A stretch of DNA of 64,000 bases, from the NCBI GenBank assembly GCA_034401135.1, contig JAWZSP010000005.1, positions 1,922,001-1,986,000 on the forward strand, read 5' to 3'. The position numbers were made by a program, and so were the translations under genes. Positions 35,411-44,494 of the stretch are shown one piece after another; the first letter of the stretch is position 1, and each line of letters opens with the position of its first letter. The notes beneath the pieces are model-generated. The model had not been told where the DNA came from. It worked only from the letters and a program-made list of their open reading frames with translations, and searched no databases. The stretch is from Volutella citrinella (lineage: Eukaryota > Ascomycota > Sordariomycetes > Hypocreales > Nectriaceae).

Positions 35411-36536
35411 CTAATACGTTCCTCCTCTGGCTGGCAGAGCCGCTCCTTTTGCCAGGCTCAGCTGTTCCTTGGCTGAAAACCCAAGCCCTGTAAAGTCCGT
35501 GATAACATTCACCATATCGAAGCCTTGATCTGCAAATGTCTTTGCCTGTTCGCCGCCGGTGCAAAAGATGCCGCACTTCTTGCCAGCATTCTTACTCGCA
35601 GCCAAGACCTTGCCAAGAGCCTGCTTGAGCTCTGGCGCCATGACTCCATCAATGACGGGATATCCAATGTTGTTGCCTGTTTTCGTGTCAGAATTGCCGC
35701 TGCCATGGCAGGAAGCAATACTAACCCAGATCAAATGGCCCTATGAATAGGACATCGATTCCATTCACGGCTGCGATGTCATCCACCGCGTCTACCGCCT
35801 CTTGGGTTTCAATCTGCACAATAGTCAAAAGAGCGTCGTTGGCCTGCTCGAGGTATTCCGTGAAGCTTGGGGCTGGTGTGAATCGCTCTTGGGCAAGGGG
35901 AGAGCCAAATCCACGCTTTCCCTGCGGCGGAAACTTGGCAGATTGGACAAGTTGCTCAGCCTCCTCAACCGTCCGAAGCAGTGGTACGATGATCTTGAGG
36001 AAGTGTCAACACGCCTCAATCCTCAAATGATACGGAGTAACTTACCCCATGAGCGCCGCTATCAAGCGCACCTATACTCGAATTATCAGTATCTGACTGC
36101 CATGTCGAGGTGGGCAAGGCAAGGCCATTGATCCGTACGCTTCACCATCCAGCCCTGCATGTCAGGGAGTCTCACGATCGGGGATACTCCCAATGCTGCA
36201 ATCGCTGGCACCGCATCGTGCATGGCGCCATCTACTCCACTGTCAATAGACAAGCAACGGAAGGCGGCGGTTCAGGATGTCAGCACCATCAATGTTCCCA
36301 TGCTCGCAGTCGACTAGCACCCAATCAACCCCAGAGCCGGCCAGCACCCGGGAGACGTTCGCGCCAGGCAGCATCTGCCATGCTCCCAGAGCAGTCTCGC
36401 CACGGACGAGGGTGTTCCTCAGACGGTTTGACGCTTGCATGGTGGATAACAGCCTTGTCATTCGTCGCTGGCTCATTGGCCGTGTAAACGACAGTAATGG
36501 CCGGAAGCGTCCCATGGTTGTCGCAAAGGTCCTCAT
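35411..36536 (-). CDS. HpcH/HpaI-family 2-oxo acid aldolase
   Basis: Class II (metal-dependent) aldolase family that cleaves or forms 4-hydroxy-2-oxo acids such as 2-keto-3-deoxy-L-rhamnonate; the exact substrate cannot be read from sequence. Exons 36536-36287, 36231-36139, 36071-36046, 35993-35726 and 35676-35411 encode 300 residues. Motifs are LGAWQMLPGANVSRVLAGSG, VLVDCEHGNIDDGAMHDAV, ALDSGAHG, RGFGSP, the metal-ligand region IVQIETQEAVD (catalytic Glu), and VLFIGPFDLG. Exon 3 is only 26 nt. Intron 3 would use an AAG acceptor. The first 40 residues (MRTFATTMGRFRPLL...) are Arg-rich and may be a mitochondrial signal; a later Met (MSQRRM or MQASNR) is an alternative start. Confidence 0.9.
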
Positions 36537-37177
36537 ATTTATCTGTTTGCCAGATCCAGTGGCCCTGATGGGCTATCAGGTACACCAAGCAGGGGCTCGT
36601 ACAGTTTGATAGCGCGAATTTACAGCACCAGCTTGAAGTGGTGAGGATTGCTTCGTTGGTCCATCATCCTACAGCCGGATGCACTTGAGGTGATGCGGGG
36701 GCTGTGCATGGTGGGGGTGCCGGAGGAAAGTCGGCCGATTTTGTGACCTCTGATGTGAAGCTACCCGCAGCATAATCCCATCTTGGGTACTCGAAAGATT
36801 GGGGGGGTATCTGTTGTTCAATCTCTAAACTTGCGTATAAGGTCTAGTTGCCCATTGCCAAATAAATGGAGATGATATGTGGCCCATGTCAACAGAACAG
36901 GCTTATTCTCCCTGGCGCGACAGCAACCGAAATCCCGTCATGTCTATGCGGCCGGTACCATTCAAGCCCTTCCCAAATCATCACCGTCGCTGACGGATAA
37001 GACGCAATCCAACCACAACTTGCCATTCTATTCCGAAGCTCAATGCCACCTCTTTCGGGGAGATCTTGATCATGAATCATCAAGGGTTCTCCCAGGGCGC
37101 ATGTGGTTGAACAGGGCGCGGTAAAAAGCAACTTGATGCAATCCAGTTTTCTTCTCGTTCATCGTGATACCGACGCG
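36537..37177. other. intergenic: aldolase upstream region and RPB7 3' flank
   Basis: About 640 bp; no gene seen. Confidence 0.6.
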
Positions 37178-37860
37178 TTAGTCTTGGAGGCATCTAGATG
37201 GAGTTGTTAGTAAACACGTGTGGCTGGGGGCATCACTGCAACAAACCCTAGGTAATCCTCCTTGATGCTGCCAATAGCCCACATCTCTCCAACTTCAGTT
37301 CTGGTACCGATAATCTTGACGCGGACGTGTGTTCCAGGCTCAATAACGGTATCCTCGTTGTTCGTGAACTGGGGGGGTGTTGCGTTGGGGTCCCACTTGA
37401 TATCGCTAGGAATCAACTATTTCATCATGTCAACAGTCTGCCACCAGTCTGTAGGCGCAGTCAGCAACATACATGCGCCGACACAAATAGTCTCAGCGGG
37501 CCAGCTTGGGCGAAAAAGCCCTGGGGGTTGATAGAATACACAACGGCATCAACCTGAAGTAAGGTCAGATTCAAACGCGCGATAGTCACAGTCAGGCAGA
37601 TGCTGCCTTACCGTCTCGCCCTTGAACGGTCGCCATACAACAGCGCGATATCCGACTGTAAATTCTGCAAGTCCGTTTCCAGGAAGAATGCGTCCTTCTG
37701 AGATATCAAATGTATCCATGATGGAGATGATGTAGTAGCTGCCAGCGCACGTTCCTTCGACGTCTTTCAGGAGCTTGCTGGTCACGAGGTCGTGCATATT
37801 TCGGCCAAAATATGACGGATGCAGGGTAACCCTACGCTCCATGTTGTATAGAAAGAACAT
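37178..37860 (-). CDS. rpb7: RNA polymerase II subunit RPB7
   Basis: Forms the Rpb4/7 stalk of RNA polymerase II and binds emerging RNA. Exons 37860-37612, 37553-37473, 37416-37247 and 37193-37178 encode 171 residues, the same length as yeast Rpb7. The N-terminal RNP-like domain begins MFFLYNMERRVTLHPSYFG and includes EGTCAGSYYIISIMD and GRILPGNGLAEFTVGYRAVVWRPFKGE. The OB/S1 domain follows with VDAVVYSINPQGFFAQAGPL, FVSAHLIPSDIKWDP and VRVKIIGTRTEVGEMWAIGSI, then KEDYLG. The last intron (donor GTTTGT, branch TACTAAC, acceptor TAG) leads to a 16-nt exon that supplies CLQD and the stop. Confidence 0.93.
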
Positions 37861-39923
37861 GATGGGCGTCTGGGGGTGCGAGGTGCGGAGGAACGCGTCG
37901 GACTGTCAGAGGCGATCGTGGCGGTAGGAAAGTGCTGCGAGGCGAGATCGAAGTGAGTGTTCCGTTCAAGGCGTCGATTTCGCGGTATGCCTAGTATGAT
38001 AGGAAAGCTTCGGTTTGCCGCAGGCTTCACGGTGGCCTGAGTCGAAACCTACTAGGCTGCGGTAGAGGAATGGCGGGATCGACGAGGAGGAATGAGCAAG
38101 CGTCGGCGGGCTTCGCGAAGGAGGGTTTCCAGGAGGCCAGAACAGTCGGCACGCAAGCGCAAAGGCAAGAGCGCCAAGTAATCCGCCCGCGCCTTTCAGT
38201 AGAGGGTGCGCCCGCTGCCTTGCCGACTCTGATGAGGCGGATGGGGGAGAGGTTTGGTGATGGAGAAGGGTTGGTGTGAGGCGAGGCTAGGCTGGCGTAG
38301 TCGGCAGAGAAATCAATCCTGTCCAGTGACAATGGAGGACAGACCTGGGCGGTGTTGGCCTATCGGGTCCGTGCGCATATCGCACTCAAAGCAGCGCAAC
38401 GCTCATCAGTCCCGATGACCAGACCTAAGAATAGGCCGGAGGTGTAAATATACATGACCCTTATCCAAACCCACTACTGAATACATCACTAGGAATTGTG
38501 ATACTATCGATCTTACACCTGCTATGGTCTATTGGTGGTCTGTTGATACTATGTAGTAATCCTTCATTCTTTGCACAAGTCAAACAAGCAGAGCAGCCTA
38601 TCTGGCCCACTAGAGCACCAAGATGATACCCAAGCCCCAATATTGCGCATCAATGTGAGAGCTCGCTCATCCATCCGCCAGCGATAAGCTGAGGGCCAAA
38701 AAGCTGTTTCAACTTCAATCAGTGATCATCTTACTGTGACTCGTCACCCTCGTCTTGGTTTGCGCCAGAGCGAACAGTCAACCAGGAAAAGTTGGTGACC
38801 TATCAGCTCCATACTGTCCAACTCTCCCACCACAGCTGCGAACTCATGACACGCAATAATGTGAGATGGAACTCTGCGTGGCATGGTGATGCAGATGGAG
38901 ACTAGAAGCGAGGCGAAGTGAGGGGCGAGAGGAGGTAACTGCATGTTGAGTCACACTTGTCGAGAGTTGCCATGTGCTCTTCACGCATTCTCATCACAAG
39001 CCGTGTCGGTAGGGGATTGGCAAGGTCGGGACAGGATGTGGTCTGGCAGAACAGGACTCGGATCATGGACAAAGAAGAGTTGGTGTACGGCTACGACGCT
39101 AAGATCGCTTGGCCAAAGCGCGACCCTGTTCAACTTGCACCAGCGATGGGAACATAGGCGAACAATGTGCTCTGTCGAGAGTCTCGAGCCCTACGCCCAT
39201 GGGCAAATGGAGGGTTGTGGCGTGATGCACACAGGGAAGGCACGTTGTGCACGCATCCAAAACCTGGGGAAGGGACAGGCGTCGGAGAAAGGATGGGATC
39301 ATGGGAAGGTGCCCTGGCAATTGGAGGCTAGGGATTGGGCAATGGGGTGGCGTAGGCAGCCTGTAGCTGGAAGGTAGTAAGTAATAAGGCAGGCACCTAA
39401 CGGGCACTTCAGGGAGGGGAAAGCGCGAGATGATCCGAGGCCACGGCAGCCCCACGCCGAGTGGCCATGACAAAAGCTGCTTGTGCCGCTGCTGCGCCTG
39501 CGAAGCTCTCACTCGCTCACTCGCACATGAACAGAACACATTCCCTCTCCCGGAAACGCACAAACCTCATTTCGTCTCACACCAGCTCGGGACTCCTTAC
39601 CGACCGACCGACCGTCTGCTTATAGGCCTATCACCGTCCGCCTCGTACCTCCCTGAACCACTCATCCCGGCGCGTTGGCCCTCCGTTGCGTCTCCCTCTA
39701 TCGCCACTATTTAACCAGTCAATCCCCCTTCCCCAACAGGGTTTGCGCTCGGAACTCTCGTTAACCCTTCCCACCTACCAAATCAACATTTCAACCAGCC
39801 CTGCACATCCTCGCACTCGATTCTTTTTGTATTGCATCTGCCACTACGACAGCTTCATCCAGCCTACCAATTCATCTAATCCCCGCTGCTGCCACCCAAC
39901 ATTGAGCGACTACCTCGGCCATC
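37861..39923. other. 2.1 kb divergent intergenic region (RPB7 / Mpo1-like)
   Basis: Contains both promoters. A CTATTTAACC word at about 39706-39715 lies about 210 bp before the Mpo1-like start, followed by C/T-rich sequence. Open frames at 38943-39563 on both strands have no family resemblance. Confidence 0.5.
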
Positions 39924-40712
39924 ATGTCGCTAGACCTGGAACGACACTTGACCTTTGTAAGCGTTGACCCCTTGCCCAATGCAGTTCCATGCGGACGCCT
40001 CAAATGGCCCAGACGAACATCGGCAAAGAGGCCGAGAAGATGATGGCCCTGGCCCGGGGAGGTCCTGCGTGAACGGTCATTGAGCACAAGGCAGCTAACC
40101 ACACTCATCTATCAGTACGGCGCTTATCACAGTAACTCGGTGAACGTTGCCATTCACATGATATGTGTTCCCTTGATTCTGACAACAGCCTTCTGCATGG
40201 TTCGTGGCTCCCCCTCAGACTTCCTGTCCGCCAGATGTCCTAACAAGCATCCATGTCAGGCCACTTATACCGGCACTCTCATCCCAACCCCCTCATGGTT
40301 GACGGTGCCTTATCTCGATCTTAATCTCGGCACTATAGGGGCCACCCTTTACGCCCTTCTGTACTTACTTCTGGAGCCATTTGCCGGCTTCATTCTTGCC
40401 GCATTTTGTCTGGGCGGTGCCGCCTTTGGTAACTATCTGCGTCTGCAGAACCCTGATGCCACATTCCAAGGCGCCTTTGCTCTGCACGTCTTCTGCTGGA
40501 TCATGCAGTTTATTGGCCACGGCGCTTTCGAGGGCCGTGCTCCTGCACTGCTGGACAACCTCCTCCAAGCTCTATTTCTAGCGCCCATGTTTGTCTGGCT
40601 TGAACTCCTGTTCATGCTTGGATATCGCCCAGAGCTGCAAGCCCGCGTAGAGAAGCGAGTCCAGGAGGAGATCCGCAAGTTCCACGCTGAAAAGAATGGC
40701 AAGGCAGAGTAG
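39924..40712 (+). CDS. Mpo1/DUF962 2-hydroxy fatty acid dioxygenase
   Basis: ER membrane Fe(II)-dependent dioxygenase family; yeast Mpo1 (YGL010W) removes one carbon from 2-hydroxy fatty acids in phytosphingosine breakdown. Exons 39924-39956, 40116-40199 and 40260-40712 encode 189 residues. MSLDLERHLTF joins YGAYHSNSVNVAIHMICVP, with the conserved YxxxH...NxxxH histidines. Membrane segments lie at about 28-40, 62-85 and 90-108. The second conserved His pair is in ALHVFCWIMQFIGHGAFEGRAPAL. The tail is basic/acidic, with ERHL-type cytosolic ends. Intron 2 (60 nt) has no stop and keeps frame, so its removal is inferred from a CTAAC branch point, GTTCGT donor and family alignment. Confidence 0.9.
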
Positions 40713-41167
40713 GTATGTGGCATTTTGATTGCATTTCTCGACGAGAAACAATAGGAAATGTCATCGACCAAAGCTCAGATCACGTTGGCCCTGATTTACC
40801 ATACCATTCTCTGCCAAGCCACTACCTTGTGCAAAGCAGATGATGCAAGAAATCCCAGGCTGCAAACACCCTCCCTCGATACGTCGTGGTTGGGTCACCC
40901 CTCACAACAACTGTGCAGCAGAAAAGGCTGTCCTCTCATGGGACCCCAACTCTTTCCGGCTCAATTGCCATTGATCATCATTCACTTTTTGCGGCAGGAT
41001 ATATTCAACGCCAATTGCATTCGCATTCAGCAAGCCCGGTTTTGCGGTGGAACTCTTGAAATTTATTGTCTATTATCACCCTCGAGTACGGGTGGTGTGT
41101 TGAGGTTGGAACATCTGAGAATTCATGTACTCAATACGTGCCGTAGCTACGTTCACAGTTTAACCCT
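40713..41167. other. convergent intergenic region
   Basis: About 455 bp between the Mpo1-like stop and the stop of the Cys-rich gene; no gene seen. Confidence 0.6.
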
Positions 41168-41863
41168 TCAACCAGAACCACGTGCACACCTCTCAATATC
41201 TTGGGCACGCTGACAAATTAATGAATGTTCAGAGTCTGTGGTGCGGAGGATCCGTTGCCTTCGAGTAGCGTCAGCTCTGGGGCGGGTTGACCTCCTGTGG
41301 CCGGAGATACTGTCAACTGCACCCACTTTCGTCCGTTTCCGACTCGATGGACAAGAATATTTCCCCAGTTCAAGAATGTGTGGGGGTCGAGCAGTGAGTC
41401 CCGATGGCGTCCCAGCCACCCTCACGCTCTGCGTTGCGTTCATCATCTCATCAACGCGACGACGAGCATATACAGTTGTGTCGTGTATTCTGTGCACTTC
41501 GAACTCATCCTTGCCGACCGGGAAGGTATCCCACATGAAATCTCTGAGATAGTCTCTGTAAGCCCGTGAAGAGGCATCCCTGCTATTCGATCTCCCTGCG
41601 ATATAATGCCATCTGCTAATTTGTTCGTTGAGTGGCGGATGAGCTGGCCTGCGTGTGACTTCGTCATTGCAGATGGTTTGGGGCCTACAGCGACGACATT
41701 GACGACCCCTTCGTTCGGCATCTGCCCTGCCGCACGGCCGGACTGTCTTGATACGGTCAAGCCATAAGCCATACCAACGGGCCCTGCGGCGCTCGATAAG
41801 GCGGCAAGTTATTTTTCCACGTTTTGAGTGCCCACATTTATATATATAGATTCGGTGACACAT
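41168..41863 (-). CDS. hypothetical Cys-rich basic protein
   Basis: Single-exon frame of 231 residues with an ATG start; I do not recognise the family with certainty. The N-terminus MCHRIYIYKCGHSKRGK has Cys2, Cys10, His12 and Cys20, followed by Cys44, Cys56, Cys59 and Cys65 in PCGRADAERRGRQCRRC. This spacing suggests zinc binding, as in many uncharacterised ascomycete proteins that begin MC-x-H/R with a following CGH. The rest is rich in Arg and looks disordered. There is no signal peptide or membrane segment. It lies 584 bp downstream of the secreted repeat precursor, on the same strand. A spurious open frame is possible, since no intron or homology supports it. Confidence 0.5.
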   Translation of the reverse strand: MCHRIYIYKCGHSKRGKITCRLIERRRARWYGLWLDRIKTVRPCGRADAERRGRQCRRCRPQTICNDEVTRRPAHPPLNEQISRWHYIAGRSNSRDASSRAYRDYLRDFMWDTFPVGKDEFEVHRIHDTTVYARRRVDEMMNATQSVRVAGTPSGLTARPPHILELGKYSCPSSRKRTKVGAVDSISGHRRSTRPRADATRRQRILRTTDSEHSLICQRAQDIERCARGSG

Positions 41864-42447
41864 TTTGACGTCCTAGGAAAAAATGCCGCGACAAAGTACC
41901 ATGAAGGGTTTGGCGAGAGTCTCGCGACCTGGGGAGATGTGATTATTTTGCGAGACAGCAATGGATCCCCCGTCTTTTAAGTATCTATGCAAAGCGGCGC
42001 TAGAAATTATTAGACGGCACGAACGGGGCGACAAAGGCTTGAGGCTAGCCTAGACAATGGAAACAGCTTCAGTTGACAGCCTGTATTTCATGGATGTTCG
42101 GAAGCTATCATAATGGCTTGGCCATCAGTCACCAGATCTCCCAATGGAGTATTCTTGTTCATTACTATCACATATCGGGAGCAGTGAACATTGGCTTGTG
42201 CGTCTCACTTGTAGGTAGCGTTGCGAGGTGGACACATGATTACTCAAGTTAGGTATAAACCGTTATCAATCGACTCCGGGCCGTGGGCGGCCAAACCCAG
42301 GAGCCCATAGTAAGAAGGTAAAAATTCTGTTCTGGATCACATCTCAATCATCCTGGGCAAAGCCCTGATCTGCCCTCCCTTCGACGGCAATCTCTCGATT
42401 TGGTGCCTGGTCTTCTTCATTTCACCACGAGACTTACGAGGGTGTGT
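41864..42447. other. intergenic: Cys-rich gene upstream region and repeat-precursor 3' flank
   Basis: 584 bp; more A/T-rich than the neighbouring DNA. No gene seen. Confidence 0.6.
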
Positions 42448-44341
42448 TTACTGACCCTCGGCCTGCGCAACAAGGGCCTTGATATCCTCCACCGCCGCGG
42501 CAAGGTCGATGGCGGGGTCGGTAAGCTCGACTTCTGTACACACAAGTTAAAAATCTAACACCAGCTTTTCTTCATCTGGCTGAAAGGAACTTACCAGGAG
42601 TCTCTGCCGCATCACGTTTACCCAAGCCAAGCTTGACCAGGATATCCGACAGACTGCTAGTAGGGGCCTTGGTCGTTGTGGTCACGGCCGTGGTGGTGTC
42701 CTTGATGGGGTCCTTGGTAGCATCCTTGGTGGAACCAATGAGAATGTCGATGAAGTTCTTGCCATCCTTGACGGGACCAAACAGGTTAGGGGGCAGGTTG
42801 ATGGTAGGCTTCTTGCCATCCAGTGTGCCGACAAGGGTGTTTAGCAGGGTGGTGAGGATGTTGATGAGGCGAGTGGCAAGATTGGTGTTCAATCCGAAAA
42901 CCGAAGCCTTAGCAGTCTCTCGCTTATTAGTGGCCGGAGCCGGGGTGTCCGGCTTGCTGCGGACAATATCGACAATGTCGATGATCTTGGGGAGGACTTT
43001 GATGATCTTGGGAAGTAATTTGACAAGCTTCGTAAGGACAGCCTCTTGGCCTTGCTCAGCGGCCATGGCAACCTCAGCCTTCATGGCCTTGAGCATCTCC
43101 ATGGCCTGAGCGGCCTCAGCGCTCACAGCCCGTGGGATCACCTTGGGCTTGTCCGTAACTGGGCCGGGCAGGGGGGTGGTGGGGAGGGTAGGGGCAGTAG
43201 GGATGATGGTAGTGAGCTTAAAGATCTTGGGAAGAAGCTTTAGGAATACTCGTAGGAGGGCCTCTTGACTCTGCTCAGCGGCCATGGACAGCTCAGCCGA
43301 AATTGACTGGACCATCGCAGCAGCATCCATGGATGTTTCAGCTTGGCCACTGACATCCCGCTTTCCAACAGGGCCTCCAATGATTTGGATGACCCTATCA
43401 AAGTACTTGGGGGCTCTGGGGCCCCATTTCCGAAGGAGATCAAGAATGCCCTGCTCGCCTTGCTGTTGGGCAGCCATAGCAAGCTCAGCTGTCATGCTCT
43501 GAAGCATCTGCGCGTTTTGCATGGCTTGGCCGCTTACTTCCCGCTTTACGGTAAAGGTCTCGACGATTTCAAGGACTTGAGGGAGGACCTTGATGACCTT
43601 TTTGCCAATCTTCTTGATCTTGTCCCAGAGGCCCTGCTGCGCGTTCGCCATGGCCAGTTCAGCCTTGATGGACTGAAGCATCTGGACAGTCTGCTGGGTC
43701 TGAGCAGATTGCATGCTCACATCTCGTGTGCGCATCTTGGGGCGACCCTTGAGCATTCCGCGGAGGATAGACCTAAGTTCGGCCAGGATAGCTTGGTTTC
43801 CTTGCTCAGAGGCCTCGGCCAGGTCGGTCTGGATGTTCTGAAGCATGGATGTGGCCTTTGCGGACAACCCAGCTTCGGCGCTCAAGTCTCGCCCGAAGAT
43901 GCCAATTTGTTTGAAGACGGCTGGGAGCACTTTTTTGAGTACCTCCAGGACGGCCTGTTCGCCCTTGCCAGAAGCCTCGGCGATTTCGGTCTGCATTGAC
44001 TCGAGCATTTGCACACTCTCAGCAGACAAGTCGCGAGCCGCCAGGTCGCGCTTAGGTATCGCCTTCTTGAGCAGATCGATGACGACGGGAATCAGTCGAA
44101 GGGCCGCGGGTATCGAGATGGCCTTGTTAGATTGTCCGGCCAGTTCGGCGGTCATGGCCTCCAAAGCCTTGACAGACCCCATGGCATTTTCGGCCTTGTT
44201 GGCCTCCAAGCGCTTGGCCAGCTCACCACCGCTGAAAATGCCGGCATCTTCACGGGCGGCCAGAGCAGCGTAGGTGGTGTCTGCTGGAGCGGCGAGAGCC
44301 GTGGTCAACAGAGCCGTGAGGACGAAAGCAACGGGCTTCAT
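42448..44341 (-). CDS. secreted Kex2-processed repeat precursor of amphipathic helical peptides
   Basis: Exons 44341-42595 and 42533-42448 (donor GTAAGT, acceptor CAG, phase 1) encode 610 residues; no known family is recognised. Residues 1-18 form a signal peptide (MKPVAFVLTALLTTALAA). KR pairs end at 44, 98, 267, 328, 474 and 576, and are usually followed by Asp or Glu; single or spaced basic sites end at 30, 103, 151, 206 and 404. Six homologous modules start after residues 103, 151, 206, 267, 328 and 404 with [DEA][LV]S. Each continues with an Ala/Met/Gln helix (MLQSMTAELAMA type) and then an amphipathic helix, mostly cationic (e.g. GLWDKIKKIGKKVIKV, KLVKLLPKIIKVLPKI). Residues 475-576 form a longer Thr/Leu-rich unit, and 577-610 an acidic tail. 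The layout fits fungal Kex2-processed repeat proteins: secretory cleavage would release many peptides. Antimicrobial, toxic or self-assembly roles are inference. Confidence 0.85.
42920..44032 (-). repeat. six diverged coding modules of about 45-76 codons
   Basis: Protein-level tandem repeats (residues 104-474). The shared core is basic-site, [DEA][LV]S, a Gln/Ala run, MLxS[MI]xAExAMA, a Gln/Gly turn, and a Leu/Lys/Ile helix. Modules 3 to 6 are most alike. Divergence is too large for simple DNA-level tandem identity. Confidence 0.85.
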
Positions 44342-44488
44342 GTTGACAGTTGACGAATGTGGATGTTTGCTTGGTTCAAGGAAAGGCTTTTTGGGGGATC
44401 AACTCGTGGATTGGTCCAGGTTAAGGAGTGATAGGCTTGGGGAAGAAAGCGATGATGACATCTTCTTTCGAACGGCGCTCCACCGCAT

Positions 44489-44494
44489 CTTATA
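44489..44494 (-). promoter_or_regulatory. possible TATA box of the repeat-precursor gene
   Basis: TATAAG on the minus strand, about 150 bp upstream of the ATG at 44341. A canonical TATA box would suit a strongly or conditionally expressed secreted product. Confidence 0.35.

Noticed and set aside
39099..39563. 154-codon minus-strand frame between RPB7 and the Mpo1-like gene
   Set aside because: No family resemblance; plus-strand frames overlap it.
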